A DNA stretch of 64,000 bases, from contig NZ_JAUTBL010000001.1 in assembly GCF_030819275.1 (NCBI RefSeq), positions 186,001 through 250,000 of the forward strand, in the 5' to 3' direction. Origin of the DNA: Agrobacterium larrymoorei. Lineage in GTDB: Bacteria; Pseudomonadota; Alphaproteobacteria; Rhizobiales; Rhizobiaceae. The first letter of the stretch is position 1, and every line of letters starts with the position of its first letter. This document shows positions 16,715 to 26,873 of this stretch, piece by piece. The position numbers and the translations under genes were made by a program. Below the pieces are notes generated by a model. The model did not search any database. It was given only the letters and a program-made list of their open reading frames with translations, and was not told the origin of the DNA.

Positions 16715-17905
16715 ATGACGCTCAAGAACAAGCGCCGTGCCCTTGCGGGTGCCGGCATAGGCCTTGCCATGTCCGTTGCAGCCGGAGCGCTGCTATTCGA
16801 TCTTCCTATGACGACGGGTGCCGTCGCTGCGGCTCCGCAAGCGGAGGCGCCTGCGATTCCAGTGACGGTCGCGGTTGTTGAAAGCCGAGACATCACCCAT
16901 TGGGAGCAATTTTCCGGCAGGCTCGAAGCTGTCGAGCGTGTCCAGGTCCGCTCCCGCGTTGCAGGCCAGATCCAAGCGGTTCACTTTCGTGAAGGCGCAT
17001 TGGTGAAAGCGGGCGATCCGCTCTTCACCATCGATCCAGCCCCCTATCAAGCAATTGTCGCTGGCGCGGAAGCACAGGTTGCCTCAGCAGAGGCGAAGGT
17101 CAGTCTGGCCAAAACCGAACTGGAACGGGGCCGGCGACTTTCAGACAACCGCACCATTTCGCAAAGCGATCTCGATCAACGCCAGAGCAATGTGGCGGAG
17201 GCCGAAGCCCAACTGCGGGCGGCGCGTGCAGCACTGACCACCGCACAGCTCGATCTCAGCTACACGGAACTGCGCGCACCGATTTCAGGGCGCGTCGGCA
17301 AACTTGATGTGACCGTTGGCAATCTCGTTGCCGCTGGCTCCGCATCCCCTGCTCTCACGACGCTCGTGTCTATCGATCCGATCTATGCAAGCTTCAATGC
17401 CAGCGAGGAAATCGTCACCAAGGCGCTGTCGCAGCTTCCAACCTCAAATGGAGCGCTTCAGGCCCTGGAGCAAATCCCGGTAGAAGTCGGCACGCTCGCC
17501 GATGAGGGCACGCCGATCAAGGGAACGCTTCATTTGATCGACAATCAGGTGGATGGCGCAAGCGGCACCATCGGTGTCCGCGCCGTATTCGCCAACACGG
17601 ATGGGCGCCTCATTCCCGGCCAGTTCGTTCGTGTTCGGTTGGGAGAACCTAAATCCGAAAAGCGCATCGTCATCACGGACCGCGCGATCGGCACCGATCA
17701 GGACAAGAAGTTCGTCTTCGTCGTCGATAAAGACAACAAGGTGAACTATCGCCAGATCAAACCCGGCCCATCGGCTGAGGGAATGCGCGTCGTCGAAAGC
17801 GGCCTTTCCGTCGGAGACAAGATCGTGGTCAACGGCCTGCAGCGCATCCGCCCCGGTGCGGTCGTGGCTCCGCAGACCGACGATAAGGTCGCGGCGGCGC
17901 AATAA
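16715..17905 (+). CDS. RND efflux periplasmic adaptor (membrane fusion protein)
   Basis: A protein of 396 residues; AAGGAG precedes ATG 16715. An N-terminal signal/anchor helix is at about residues 10-30. Next come lipoyl half-motifs (VRSRVAGQIQAVHFREGALVKAGDPLFTIDP and TELRAPISGRVGKLDVTVGNLV, in part), a coiled-coil hairpin between them (SAEAKVSLAKTELERGRRL), then barrel and membrane-proximal domains. It links the inner-membrane pump encoded next to an outer-membrane channel. This is the MexE/AcrA class. No outer-membrane factor gene follows, so a channel encoded elsewhere must serve. Likely under the divergent LysR protein at 14815-15726. Confidence 0.9.
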   Translation: MTLKNKRRALAGAGIGLAMSVAAGALLFDLPMTTGAVAAAPQAEAPAIPVTVAVVESRDITHWEQFSGRLEAVERVQVRSRVAGQIQAVHFREGALVKAGDPLFTIDPAPYQAIVAGAEAQVASAEAKVSLAKTELERGRRLSDNRTISQSDLDQRQSNVAEAEAQLRAARAALTTAQLDLSYTELRAPISGRVGKLDVTVGNLVAAGSASPALTTLVSIDPIYASFNASEEIVTKALSQLPTSNGALQALEQIPVEVGTLADEGTPIKGTLHLIDNQVDGASGTIGVRAVFANTDGRLIPGQFVRVRLGEPKSEKRIVITDRAIGTDQDKKFVFVVDKDNKVNYRQIKPGPSAEGMRVVESGLSVGDKIVVNGLQRIRPGAVVAPQTDDKVAAAQ

Positions 17906-17912
17906 CCGATCC

Positions 17913-17986
17913 GACGGGCCTACTCGGCCCGTCTCATTCGCAATCCAGGCAGAGAGATCCTCCTGCCGGTGGCGACACGCCACCGG
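17913..17986 (+). other. Two hairpins between adaptor and permease genes
   Basis: GACGGGCC/GGCCCGTC (17913-17933, 5-base loop) and CCGGTGGCG/CGCCACCGG (17966-17986, 3-base loop) are perfect stems of 8 and 9 bp in the 124-base gap. Neither has a T-run. They may stabilise the upstream mRNA end or partly stop transcription, giving more adaptor than pump. Confidence 0.5.
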
Positions 17987-18029
17987 GGCGGTCTCCCGCG
18001 TTCAGAATTCACCCGGAGAGGGCTAACTC

Positions 18030-21000
18030 ATGAACATCTCCAGATTTTTCGTAGACCGGCCAGTTTTTGCTGGCGTCCTATCGGTCCTCATCGTCGTGGC
18101 AGGCCTTATCGGCATGCGCGCTTTGCCGATTTCCGAATATCCCGAAGTCGTGCCACCCTCCATCGTCGTTCGCGCCACCTATCCCGGCGCGAACCCGAAG
18201 GTCATTGCCGAGACGGTGGCGACACCGCTTGAAGAGCAGATCAACGGCGTGGAGAACATGCTCTACATGTCCAGCCAGGCGACCTCAGACGGTGTCATGA
18301 CGCTGACAGTGACTTTCAAGCTGGGCACAGATCCGGACAAGGCGCAGCAGCTGGTGCAGAACCGCGTATCGCAAGCCGAGCCTCGCCTTCCCGCCGAAGT
18401 CCGAAGCCTTGGCGTTTCCACCGTCAAGAGCTCTCCTGACCTGATGATGGTCGTGCATCTCGTCTCTCCTGGCAATCGATATGACCTCACCTATCTGCGC
18501 AACTACGCCGTCCTCAACATCAAGGACCGGCTGGCGCGCATCGAGGGTGTCGGTCAGGTGCAGATCTTCGGTGCCGGAGACTATTCCATGCGCGTGTGGA
18601 TCGATCCTCAGAAGGCCGCCGAGCACGACCTTGCCGCCAGCGATATCAGCAACGCCATTCGTGAACAGAACGTACAGGCGGCAGCCGGCACCATTGGCGC
18701 TTCGCCAAGTCCGAACGGCGTCGATCTGCAGCTCAACGTCAACGCACAGGGTCGCCTTTCCACCCCGGAAGAATTCGGCAACATCATCGTAAAAAGCGGC
18801 TCGAATGGCGAGATCACCCGCCTACGTGACGTCGCACGTGTCGAACTCGGCGCTGCCGATTACGCCTTGCGCTCGCTGCTCGACGGCGAATCCGCCGTTG
18901 CAATTCCCGTCTTCCAGGCGCCCGGCTCAAACGCCATCACCATTTCCGATCAGGTTGCTGCGACCATGCAGGATCTGCAGAAAGCGATGCCAGATGGCGT
19001 CAAATACGAAATCGTCTATGACACGACCGAGTTTGTTCGCGCCTCCATCGACAAGGTGATCGACACGCTTCTGGAAGCCATCGCCCTTGTCGTGATCGTC
19101 GTCATCCTGTTCCTTCAGACATGGCGTGCCTCCATCATCCCGCTGATTGCTGTTCCGGTGTCGATCATCGGTACATTCGCAGTCATGTATGTCTTCGGCT
19201 TCTCCATCAACGCACTCAGCCTGTTCGGCCTTGTGCTTGCCATCGGCATCGTAGTGGATGACGCCATAGTCGTGGTGGAGAACGTCGAGCGCAATATTGA
19301 GAACGGCCTTTCTCCCCGTGACGCGACCTACCGCGCTATGAAAGAGGTATCCGGTCCGATCATCGCGATCGCGCTGGTGCTCGTGGCCGTCTTTGTGCCG
19401 CTGGCCTTCATTTCCGGCCTCTCGGGGCAGTTCTACCGTCAGTTCGCATTGACGATCGCGATCTCCACCGTCATCTCCGCTATCAACTCCTTGACGCTGT
19501 CACCCGCACTGGCGGCCCTGCTTCTAAAGGACCACCACGCGCCGAAGGATTGGCTGACCCGTGGCATGGACAAGGTTCTGGGCGGCTTCTTCCGTGGCTT
19601 TAACCGTGCCTTCGGCGCGGCATCCAATGGTTACGGCAAAAGCGTGGGAGGTCTGCTCAATCGCAAGAGCATCGTGATGATCGTCTACGTCATTCTGGCA
19701 GCCGCGACCTATGGCATGTTCAATGCAGTTCCGGGTGGCTTCGTCCCCGCGCAGGACAAGCAGTATCTAATCGGCTTTGCACAATTGCCGGATGCCGCGA
19801 GTCTTGATCGAACGGAAGACGTCATCAAGCGCATGAGCGACATAGCCATGCAGCAGCCAGGCGTCGAACATGCGATTGCGTTCCCCGGCCTCTCCATCAA
19901 CGGCTTCACCAACAGCTCGAACGCGGGCGTCGTTTTCGTCGCCTTGAGTCCGTTCGAAGAGCGCACCACGCCGGAGCTCTCCGGCGGCGCCATCGCCATG
20001 GCGCTCAACCAGAAATTCGGCGCCGTTCAGGATGCTTTCATTGCCATGTTCCCGCCACCGCCGGTCAACGGCCTCGGCACCACCGGCGGCTTCAAGATGC
20101 AAATCGAAGACCGCGCAGGATTCGGCTACCAGACGCTCGACGAGGTGACCAAAGCCTTCCTCGGCAAAGCCTATCAGACGCCCGAACTGGCTGGCCTGTT
20201 CTCAAGCTTCCAGATCAATGTGCCGCAGCTCTACGCCGATCTCGATCGTGCCAAGGCGGAGCAACTGGGCGTCTCGGTGACGGACGTGTTCGAAACGCTG
20301 CAGATCTATCTCGGCTCTCTTTACGTCAACGACTTCAATGCCTTCGGCCGCACTTACAGCGTGCGTGTGCAGGCGGATGCCAAGTTCCGCTCCCGGGCAG
20401 AAGACATCGGTCAGCTGAAAGTTCGCTCATCGAATGGACAGATGATACCCCTGTCCGCATTGTTGAAGGTGAATGCCACGACAGGCCCGGAGCGCACAAC
20501 GAGGTACAATGGCTTCCTGTCGGCCGATATCAATGGCGGCCCAGCACCCGGCTTCTCTTCCGGCGAAGCCCAGGCAGCCATCGAACGCATTGCCAGTGAG
20601 ACCTTGCCATCGGGCATCTCTTTTGAGTGGACGGATTTGACCTATCAGCAGATCCTTGCCGGAAGCTCAGGTTTGCTGGTGTTCCCGCTGGCGCTGCTGC
20701 TGGTCTATCTGGTTCTGGCCGCACAATATGAGAGCCTCACTCTGCCGCTCGCGATCATCATGATCGTGCCGATGGGCGTGCTTGCCGCCATGACCGGCGT
20801 CTGGCTGACGGGCGGGGACAACAACATCTTCACCCAGATCGGCCTTATCGTCCTTGTCGGGCTCTCGGCGAAGAATGCCATCCTGATCGTCGAGTTCGCA
20901 CGGGAACTGGAGTTCGAAGGACGCTCACCGGTTGCCGCAGCCATCGAAGCCAGCCGCCTTCGTCTACGCCCCATCCTGATGACATCGCTTGCCTTCATCA

Positions 21001-21221
21001 TGGGTGTCGTGCCGCTGGTCATCTCGACCGGCGCGGGAGCGGAGATGCGCTCCGCCATGGGCGTCGCCGTCTTCTCCGGCATGATCGGGGTCACCTTCTT
21101 CGGCATCTTCATGACGCCGGTCTTTTATGTGCTCGTTCGTAAACTCTCCGGCAATCGTCCGCTGGTCCAGCACAAGCAAGAGCCTGCGAACACCGACTAC
21201 AAGATGAGCGAAGCCGTGTGA
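18030..21221 (+). CDS. RND multidrug efflux permease (HAE1/MexF-like)
   Basis: A protein of 1063 residues, full length for the AcrB/MexF class. It begins MNISRFFVDRPVFAGVLS and has the usual twelve-helix plan with two large periplasmic loops. The proton-relay pair Asp-Asp is present in GIVVDDAIVVVENVERN near residue 410. The duplicated half repeats it in form (GLIVLVGLSAKNAILIVEFA). It exports drugs or toxic amphiphiles from the periplasm and inner membrane using the proton gradient, with the adaptor encoded upstream. A strong terminator follows 26 bases after the stop, ending the unit without a TolC-type gene. The substrate is not deducible. Confidence 0.92.
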   Translation: MNISRFFVDRPVFAGVLSVLIVVAGLIGMRALPISEYPEVVPPSIVVRATYPGANPKVIAETVATPLEEQINGVENMLYMSSQATSDGVMTLTVTFKLGTDPDKAQQLVQNRVSQAEPRLPAEVRSLGVSTVKSSPDLMMVVHLVSPGNRYDLTYLRNYAVLNIKDRLARIEGVGQVQIFGAGDYSMRVWIDPQKAAEHDLAASDISNAIREQNVQAAAGTIGASPSPNGVDLQLNVNAQGRLSTPEEFGNIIVKSGSNGEITRLRDVARVELGAADYALRSLLDGESAVAIPVFQAPGSNAITISDQVAATMQDLQKAMPDGVKYEIVYDTTEFVRASIDKVIDTLLEAIALVVIVVILFLQTWRASIIPLIAVPVSIIGTFAVMYVFGFSINALSLFGLVLAIGIVVDDAIVVVENVERNIENGLSPRDATYRAMKEVSGPIIAIALVLVAVFVPLAFISGLSGQFYRQFALTIAISTVISAINSLTLSPALAALLLKDHHAPKDWLTRGMDKVLGGFFRGFNRAFGAASNGYGKSVGGLLNRKSIVMIVYVILAAATYGMFNAVPGGFVPAQDKQYLIGFAQLPDAASLDRTEDVIKRMSDIAMQQPGVEHAIAFPGLSINGFTNSSNAGVVFVALSPFEERTTPELSGGAIAMALNQKFGAVQDAFIAMFPPPPVNGLGTTGGFKMQIEDRAGFGYQTLDEVTKAFLGKAYQTPELAGLFSSFQINVPQLYADLDRAKAEQLGVSVTDVFETLQIYLGSLYVNDFNAFGRTYSVRVQADAKFRSRAEDIGQLKVRSSNGQMIPLSALLKVNATTGPERTTRYNGFLSADINGGPAPGFSSGEAQAAIERIASETLPSGISFEWTDLTYQQILAGSSGLLVFPLALLLVYLVLAAQYESLTLPLAIIMIVPMGVLAAMTGVWLTGGDNNIFTQIGLIVLVGLSAKNAILIVEFARELEFEGRSPVAAAIEASRLRLRPILMTSLAFIMGVVPLVISTGAGAEMRSAMGVAVFSGMIGVTFFGIFMTPVFYVLVRKLSGNRPLVQHKQEPANTDYKMSEAV

Positions 21222-21247
21222 CGACGATTACCACATCGTCAAACAAG

Positions 21248-21279
21248 AAGCCCCGAAGACTTTTGTCTTCGGGGCTTCC
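21248..21279 (+). terminator. Terminator of the efflux operon
   Basis: A perfect 14-bp stem (GAAGCCCCGAAGAC with its complement) around a TTTT loop, followed by CCTCTATC. It is the strongest hairpin in the window. Confidence 0.8.
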
Positions 21280-21364
21280 CTCTATCGTCTGGAGTGCTCC
21301 AAGCCGACGCCAACCGGCCATCAATATTCTCAGCCTCTGGTTTTGCACAACCACAAACAACCGA

Positions 21365-21371
21365 CTGTCAT
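21365..21371 (+). promoter_or_regulatory. Pho-box half site upstream of ugpB
   Basis: CTGTCAT is a perfect half of the PhoB site. The second half expected 11 bases on (TCGTTGC) matches poorly. A reverse-oriented ATGACAT lies near 21408. PhoB control of ugp genes is established in other bacteria; here only the half site supports it. Confidence 0.3.
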
Positions 21372-21514
21372 AATTTCGTTGCACGTTCACTTGTTTTCGT
21401 TTTCTATATGACATGCTTCGAATGAAGCAGGTTGACGCTGGTTCTGGGAGGTTCCGGCGGAAAAAAATCCTGGACAGCTTGTTGCTGGACCATGCGTAAA
21501 TTTAGGGAGGCATC

Positions 21515-22819
21515 ATGTCCACGAAACGTCTCGCTGCATCCGCGGCGGCATTTGCTATTTCGCTTTCTTTCGGCACCTCTGCCTTTGCAGCAACCGAACT
21601 GCAATGGTGGCACGCCATGACCGGTGCGAACAACGAAGTGGTCGATCAGCTCGCCAAGGAGTTCAATGAGAGCCAGAGCGAGTACAAGATCACGCCGGTG
21701 TTCAAGGGCACCTATCCGGAAACCCTGAATGCAGGGATCGCAGCCTTCCGGTCGAAGCAGCCTCCTGCCATCATTCAGGTCTTCGATGCTGGCTCTGGCG
21801 TCATGATGGGCGCAGAAGGCGCCATCATGCCGGTCGCCGACGTTCTCAAGAAGGGCGGATTCGAGTTTAACAAGTCCGACTATCTTGCTGGGATTGTTGC
21901 CTATTATTCCAAGCCGGACGGCACCATGCTGTCCTTCCCCTACAACTCGTCTTCGCCGATCCTCTACTACAACAAGGACGCCTTCAAGAAGGCCGGCCTC
22001 GACGCCGAAAACCCTCCAAAGACCTGGCCGGCTGTGTTCGAAGCCGCTCGTAAGATCAAGGAAAGCGGCGCTGCACCCTGCGGCTTCACCTCGACATGGC
22101 TGACCTGGATCCAGACCGAAAACTTCGCCGCCTGGAACAATGTCTCCTACGGTACGAATGAGAACGGCCTCGGTGGCGGCAAAGTGGAGTTGAAGATCAA
22201 CGCGCCGCTCTTCGTCGAGCATTTCCAGTCGATCGCCGATATGGCCAAGGACGGGACCTTCCGTTACGGCGGCCGCACGTCCGAAGCGAAACAGCTTTTC
22301 CTGTCGGGTGAATGCGCAATCCTGACCGAGTCTTCCGGCGGTCTTGGCGACATCGTAAAGTCGGGAATGAATTACGGCATCGGCCAGCTTCCCTATTACG
22401 AAGGTCACGGACCACAGAACACCATTCCAGGCGGCGCGAGCCTCTGGGTCTTTGGCGGAAAAACGGATGAAGAATATAAGGGCATTGCTCAGTTCTTCCA
22501 CTTCCTGTCGCAAACGCCGATCCAGGCACGCCTGCATCAGGTTTCCGGATATCTGCCTGTAACCAATGCCGCTTACGAAGCCACGAAGGCTTCCGGCTTC
22601 TACGAAAAGAATCCGGCGCGTGAAACGCCGATCCTTCAGATGATGGGCAAGGCACCGACGGAAAACTCCAAGGGTGTTCGCCTGCCGAACCTGCCACAGG
22701 TCCGCGACATCATGAACGAGCAGTTCGAAGCCATGCTGGCTGGTAAGCAGGATGCCAAGACGACGCTGAACCAGATCGTCGAGCGCGGCAATGCAGCCAT
22801 CGCGGCTGCCTCCAAGTAA
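21515..22819 (+). CDS. ugpB: sn-glycerol-3-phosphate ABC transporter, solute-binding protein
   Basis: A protein of 434 residues; GGGAGG precedes ATG 21515. A signal peptide ends near AFA (residue 25). The mature protein begins ATELQWWHAMTGANNEVVDQLAKEFN, the characteristic UgpB opening. It belongs to the extracellular binding protein family 1 and captures glycerol-3-phosphate (and its diesters in characterised members) in the periplasm. The gene order ugpB-ugpA-ugpE-ugpC is complete here. A hairpin with a T-run follows, probably lowering expression of the downstream membrane genes relative to the binding protein. Confidence 0.92.
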   Translation: MSTKRLAASAAAFAISLSFGTSAFAATELQWWHAMTGANNEVVDQLAKEFNESQSEYKITPVFKGTYPETLNAGIAAFRSKQPPAIIQVFDAGSGVMMGAEGAIMPVADVLKKGGFEFNKSDYLAGIVAYYSKPDGTMLSFPYNSSSPILYYNKDAFKKAGLDAENPPKTWPAVFEAARKIKESGAAPCGFTSTWLTWIQTENFAAWNNVSYGTNENGLGGGKVELKINAPLFVEHFQSIADMAKDGTFRYGGRTSEAKQLFLSGECAILTESSGGLGDIVKSGMNYGIGQLPYYEGHGPQNTIPGGASLWVFGGKTDEEYKGIAQFFHFLSQTPIQARLHQVSGYLPVTNAAYEATKASGFYEKNPARETPILQMMGKAPTENSKGVRLPNLPQVRDIMNEQFEAMLAGKQDAKTTLNQIVERGNAAIAAASK

Positions 22820-22839
22820 TCACCATAAGCTGAAGCCGC

Positions 22840-22863
22840 TGCCCGCATCTTTGGATGCGGGCA
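22840..22863 (+). terminator. Intercistronic hairpin/attenuator between ugpB and ugpA
   Basis: GCCCGCATC and GATGCGGGC form a 9-bp stem (10 with the flanking T-A) around TTTG. A run of five T follows at 22868-22872. Since ugpA-E-C have no other obvious promoter, it is probably a partial terminator. Confidence 0.6.
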
Positions 22864-22898
22864 ATGCTTTTTCCCTGGCCGGCTGAGGAGCATCACCC

Positions 22899-23780
22899 TT
22901 GCACACGGTTCACTTCCCGAACAAAATCCTGCCCTACCTCCTGTTGGCACCCCAGATCATCCTGACGGCGATTTTCTTCTTCTGGCCCGCAAGCCAGGCG
23001 ATCTATCAATCGGTGCTGCAGGAAGATGCATTCGGGCTTAAAACGACGTTCGTCGGTCTTGCCAATTTTTCAGACACGCTGTCGGACCCGAATTATCTCC
23101 ACGCGCTTCAGGTCACGATCGTCTTCAGCGCGTTGACAGCCCTGGTTTCCATGGCGGTGGCACTGCTTCTGGCAACGGCTGCCGACAAGGTCGTACGCGG
23201 ACAGACATTTTATCGTACGCTGCTGATCTGGCCCTATGCGGTTGCCCCTGCCGTCGCCGGCATGCTGTGGCTCTTCATGTTCAACCCTGCGATGGGAACG
23301 CTTGCCTATCTGCTACGCTCCACAGGCTTCCAATGGGACCCGCTGCTGAAGGGCGACCAGGCTATGGCGCTGATCGTCTTCGCCGCCGCATGGAAGCAGA
23401 TCAGCTATAATTTCCTGTTCTTCGTTGCCGGTCTTCAGGCAATTCCGAAATCGCTCATCGAGGCTGCCGCCATCGACGGTGCTCGCGGAAGCCGACGCTT
23501 CTGGACGATCATCTTTCCGCTTCTTGCGCCGACCACATTCTTCCTGCTTGTCGTCAACACGGTCTATGCGTTCTTCGACACGTTCGGCATCATCCACGCC
23601 GTCACCGGTGGCGGTCCCGCCAAGGCAACGGAAACGCTGGTCTACAAGGTGTATAATGATGGCTTCGTCAACCTGAACCTTGGCTCGTCCGCAGCCCAGT
23701 CCGTGATCCTGATGATCATCGTGATCGGCCTGACTGCCTTCCAGTTCCGCTTCGTAGAGAAGCGGGTTCATTACGGGTGA
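22899..23780 (+). CDS. ugpA: sn-glycerol-3-phosphate ABC transporter permease
   Basis: A protein of 293 residues with a TTG start at 22899, supported by GAGGAG 8 bases before it and by the UgpA-like opening [21 protein letters not shown]. Six membrane segments are expected. The cytoplasmic EAA loop reads [22 protein letters not shown], which docks with the ATPase. It forms the membrane pore with UgpE. The stop is 9 bases before the ugpE start. Confidence 0.9.
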   Translation: MHTVHFPNKILPYLLLAPQIILTAIFFFWPASQAIYQSVLQEDAFGLKTTFVGLANFSDTLSDPNYLHALQVTIVFSALTALVSMAVALLLATAADKVVRGQTFYRTLLIWPYAVAPAVAGMLWLFMFNPAMGTLAYLLRSTGFQWDPLLKGDQAMALIVFAAAWKQISYNFLFFVAGLQAIPKSLIEAAAIDGARGSRRFWTIIFPLLAPTTFFLLVVNTVYAFFDTFGIIHAVTGGGPAKATETLVYKVYNDGFVNLNLGSSAAQSVILMIIVIGLTAFQFRFVEKRVHYG

Positions 23781-23789
23781 GGACCGGAC

Positions 23790-24638
23790 ATGATTGAAAA
23801 ACGCCCTATCGCAAATGGCATCGGCCATCTCATCCTCATCATTGGCATCATCATCGTCGCCTTCCCGATCTATTATACATTCATCGCCTCCTCGATGACG
23901 TCGCAAGACATCATCCGCCCACCCATGTCGCTGCTTCCGGGCGGCCACCTGGTTGAGAATTATCGGGAAGCCCTGTCGGGCGGTGTCGAACGGGTGGTCG
24001 GCGTCAGCCTTGAGCGCCTGCTCTTCAACTCCTTCGTCGTCGCGATGGCGATTGCCGTCGGCAAGATCATCATTTCCTTCCTCTCTGCTTTCGCCATCGT
24101 CTTTTTCCGCTTCCGTTTCCGGATGTTCTTCTTCTGGATGATCTTCATCACGCTGATGCTGCCAGTCGAGGTGCGCATCCTGCCAACCTACAAGGTGATC
24201 GTTGATCTCGGTCTGATCGATACCTATGCGGGCCTGACCCTGCCATTGATGGCATCGGCCACGGCCACCTTCCTGTTTCGGCAGTTCTTCCTGACGATCC
24301 CAGGAGAACTGGTCGAGGCAGCGCGCATCGACAATGCCGGGCCGTTCCGCTTCATGAAGGACATCCTTCTTCCGCTCTCGAGCACCAACATTGCGGCGCT
24401 CTTCGTGATCCTCTTCATCTACGGCTGGACCCAATATCTCTGGCCCCTTCTGGTCACGAACGACGCCAAGATGAACACGATCATCATCGGCCTGCGCCGT
24501 ATGGTCGATTTCACTGACGCATCCACACCCTGGAACTACGTCATGGTCACAGCGATCCTCGCTATCATCCCACCCATCATCGTTGTCGTTGTGATGCAGC
24601 GGTGGTTCGTTAAAGGTCTTGTGGAGACAGAAAAGTAA
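23790..24638 (+). CDS. ugpE: sn-glycerol-3-phosphate ABC transporter permease
   Basis: A protein of 282 residues, partner of UgpA. The opening [20 protein letters not shown] and the EAA loop [22 protein letters not shown] are typical of the family. Six membrane segments. The last base of its stop codon (TAA, 24636-24638) is the first base of the ugpC ATG, so the two are translationally coupled. Confidence 0.9.
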   Translation: MIEKRPIANGIGHLILIIGIIIVAFPIYYTFIASSMTSQDIIRPPMSLLPGGHLVENYREALSGGVERVVGVSLERLLFNSFVVAMAIAVGKIIISFLSAFAIVFFRFRFRMFFFWMIFITLMLPVEVRILPTYKVIVDLGLIDTYAGLTLPLMASATATFLFRQFFLTIPGELVEAARIDNAGPFRFMKDILLPLSSTNIAALFVILFIYGWTQYLWPLLVTNDAKMNTIIIGLRRMVDFTDASTPWNYVMVTAILAIIPPIIVVVVMQRWFVKGLVETEK

Positions 24639-25687
24639 TGGCCCAGCTTGTTTTGAACGATGTCCGCAAGATGTATGGCAATGTGGAAGCCATCAAAGGC
24701 GTGTCTCTGCAAATCGCCGATGGAGAACTGGTGGTCCTCGTGGGACCATCCGGCTGCGGAAAATCTACCCTGCTACGCATGATTGCTGGTCTCGAAAGTA
24801 TTTCGGGCGGTGAAATTTCGATCGGCAATCGGGTGGTCAACGACTTGGAGCCGTCCGAGCGGGATATCGCCATGGTGTTCCAGAACTATGCGCTCTATCC
24901 GCATATGACGGTGCGACAGAACCTCGCTTACGGGCTGAAAAATCGTAACACCCCGAAGGACGAGATCGATCGCCGTATCGAGCAGGCGGCAAAGGCGCTC
25001 GAGATCGAGCAGTTTCTTGAGCGCAAACCGCGGCAATTGTCCGGTGGCCAGCGGCAGCGTGTTGCGATGGGCCGCGCAATCGTGCGCGAACCCGCCGCCT
25101 ATCTCTTCGACGAGCCTCTATCGAACCTTGATGCCAAGCTTCGCGTACAGATGCGCGTTGAAATCAAGAGGCTCCAGCGTTCGCTTGCCACGACAAGCGT
25201 CTACGTCACGCATGACCAGATGGAAGCGATGACGCTGGCCGATAGGCTTGTGGTCCTGAATGCAGGTCGCATCGAACAGGTCGGCACTCCGATTGAACTC
25301 TATGAGCGTCCGGCGACGACCTTTGTCGCGACCTTTATCGGCTCGCCCTCGATGAACCTGCTTGCCATCCCGACATCGTCCGGCAACTGGTCGATGACGC
25401 AAGACGCAGGAACTCCGGCCGCTGCAGCGACACTCGGTATTCGTCCGGAAGACCTTCACCTGATCGCAGACGCTCCCCAGGCTGAGGCCTTTAGCGCATC
25501 CGTCAAGGTGGCTGCGGTGGAACTGGTCGGCGCTGAAAGCTACGTCCACGGCACATTAGCCGATGGCAGCGATATCGTCTTTCGTGTGGCGGGACGCTCG
25601 CGTATCGAGATGGACGACGTCGTGCAGATCGGCGCCAAGGCCGCGGATCTGCACTTTTTCAATGCCAGCGGCGCTCGTATCGACTGA
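24638..25687 (+). CDS. ugpC: sn-glycerol-3-phosphate ABC transporter ATP-binding protein
   Basis: A protein of 349 residues. Walker [17 protein letters not shown] lies near residue 37, the signature [14 protein letters not shown] near 135, and Walker [16 protein letters not shown] near 155. A C-terminal TOBE/OB regulatory region follows, as in the MalK group. It energises UgpAE from the cytoplasmic side. The operon ends at the hairpin at 25698-25725, shared with the convergent asparaginase gene. Confidence 0.92.
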   Translation: MAQLVLNDVRKMYGNVEAIKGVSLQIADGELVVLVGPSGCGKSTLLRMIAGLESISGGEISIGNRVVNDLEPSERDIAMVFQNYALYPHMTVRQNLAYGLKNRNTPKDEIDRRIEQAAKALEIEQFLERKPRQLSGGQRQRVAMGRAIVREPAAYLFDEPLSNLDAKLRVQMRVEIKRLQRSLATTSVYVTHDQMEAMTLADRLVVLNAGRIEQVGTPIELYERPATTFVATFIGSPSMNLLAIPTSSGNWSMTQDAGTPAAAATLGIRPEDLHLIADAPQAEAFSASVKVAAVELVGAESYVHGTLADGSDIVFRVAGRSRIEMDDVVQIGAKAADLHFFNASGARID

Positions 25688-25697
25688 CTGCAAAAAT

Positions 25698-25725
25698 GAA
25701 GCGGGATCTCCGAAGGTCCCGCTTC
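25698..25725. terminator. Bidirectional terminator between ugpC and asparaginase gene
   Basis: GAAGCGGGA and TCCCGCTTC form a perfect 9-bp stem around a 10-base loop. It sits between convergent stops at 25687 and 25752 and can serve both strands. Confidence 0.65.
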
Positions 25726-25751
25726 AACAATTCGTTAGACCAAAACGCCGC

Positions 25752-26735
25752 CTAAAGACCGAAGCGCTCGACCTCACGGCGTATTTCTTCGATCCCCAAT
25801 CCGGATCCTAGAAGCATCGAGAGAAGAACACGCGCCTTTTGCGAACTGAGATCTCCTGCAAAGATAACGCCGCCTTCGGCAAGCGTCTTGCCACCGCCGT
25901 TCCCGTAGATCGGCTTGACGCGACCACGTTGGCACCGGCTCGTCATGATGACGGGGACACCGCTCCTCACGAGATCGATAGCAGCAGCCGTCACGGCGGG
26001 CGTTGCATTGCCACGGCCAAAACCCTCGATGACGATGCCGCGCATTCCTTCGGAGGCGGCGAAGCGGAGGAACCGGTCGCTGGTGCCGATTCCAAGCTTG
26101 ACGATCTCGATATCCGACTCGACGCGCTCTGCGCCAATTTTGCCGAGGCTCACCGGACGCCGGTGCACGACGACCAAGTCGCCATCGACTTCGCCTAGTT
26201 TCCCATGCTCGGCAGAAATGAACGTGTCGGTACGAGAGGTGTGCGACTTCGTCACGTCGCGGGCCGCATGAAACTCCTGCTCGAAACAAAGCAGCACGCC
26301 CAGACCGCGGGCGGTCTCAGATGCAGCGATACGAGCCGCGTCCGCGATGTTTCGGGGACCATCTCCATCCGGCTCATCGGCTGCGCGCTGCGCGCCGGTG
26401 AAGACGACCGGCTTTTCGCTATTTATGAGAAGATCGGCCATATAGGCGCTCTCCTCCATCGTGTCGGTTCCATGCGTCACGACTACCCCGTCGATTTTGG
26501 GGTCGGCGAGATGGTCCCTTATCCGGCAAGCGAGAGCAAAGGCGTCTTCGAGCGAAAGCGCAAAACTCCCGACCGTCATGAATTCGTCGACTACCAGCTC
26601 GACGCCAGCAAGCCGGCTTTCCACAGTGGCCCGAAGGTCATTGCCGCCAAGCTTCGCAGTCACATGGTCTGTGCTCGCATTCTTCTGCGAGGCGATCGTC
26701 CCGCCCGTGGTAATGAGGCAAACAGTTTTCGTCAT
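25752..26735 (-). CDS. L-asparaginase-like amidohydrolase
   Basis: A protein of 327 residues from ATG 26735; a second ATG six bases upstream sits too close to AGGGGA. The two catalytic Thr motifs are present: TTGGTIAS near residue 11 (nucleophile) and THGTDTMEES near 90. No signal peptide, so it is cytoplasmic. The family hydrolyses asparagine to aspartate and ammonia; some relatives act on other amides. It faces away from a GntR gene across a gap with three copies of one operator, and the GntR side encodes an imide-hydrolase-like enzyme. A role on half-amides made by that enzyme is possible but unproven. The 3' end shares a terminator with ugpC. Confidence 0.85.
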   Translation of the reverse strand: MTKTVCLITTGGTIASQKNASTDHVTAKLGGNDLRATVESRLAGVELVVDEFMTVGSFALSLEDAFALACRIRDHLADPKIDGVVVTHGTDTMEESAYMADLLINSEKPVVFTGAQRAADEPDGDGPRNIADAARIAASETARGLGVLLCFEQEFHAARDVTKSHTSRTDTFISAEHGKLGEVDGDLVVVHRRPVSLGKIGAERVESDIEIVKLGIGTSDRFLRFAASEGMRGIVIEGFGRGNATPAVTAAAIDLVRSGVPVIMTSRCQRGRVKPIYGNGGGKTLAEGGVIFAGDLSSQKARVLLSMLLGSGLGIEEIRREVERFGL

Positions 26736-26767
26736 GATCATTCCCCTAAAATCTTTAAGGCAGCTAA

Positions 26768-26782
26768 CTTGGTCTGACCAAG
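26768..26782. promoter_or_regulatory. GntR operator copy 1 (perfect palindrome)
   Basis: CTTGGTCTGACCAAG is a perfect 15-bp palindrome around a central T, 33 bases upstream of the asparaginase start. The form TGGTCnGACCA is the type bound by FadR-subfamily GntR proteins. Confidence 0.75.
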
Positions 26783-26833
26783 ATTGTCAAATGGCGAAGA
26801 AATGAGCAGGAACTGCCTATTCTTTGACGTTGA

Positions 26834-26846
26834 CGGCCTGACCAAA
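26834..26846. promoter_or_regulatory. GntR operator copy 2 (degenerate)
   Basis: CGGCCTGACCAAA keeps the right half and core of the operator; the left half is altered. It lies between the two perfect copies. Confidence 0.4.
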
Positions 26847-26873
26847 ATCCGATCTTCTGCAACAAACAAAACC

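Noticed and set aside
21404..22537. Minus-strand open frame of 377 codons
   Set aside because: Antisense to ugpB and its promoter; low-complexity charged translation.
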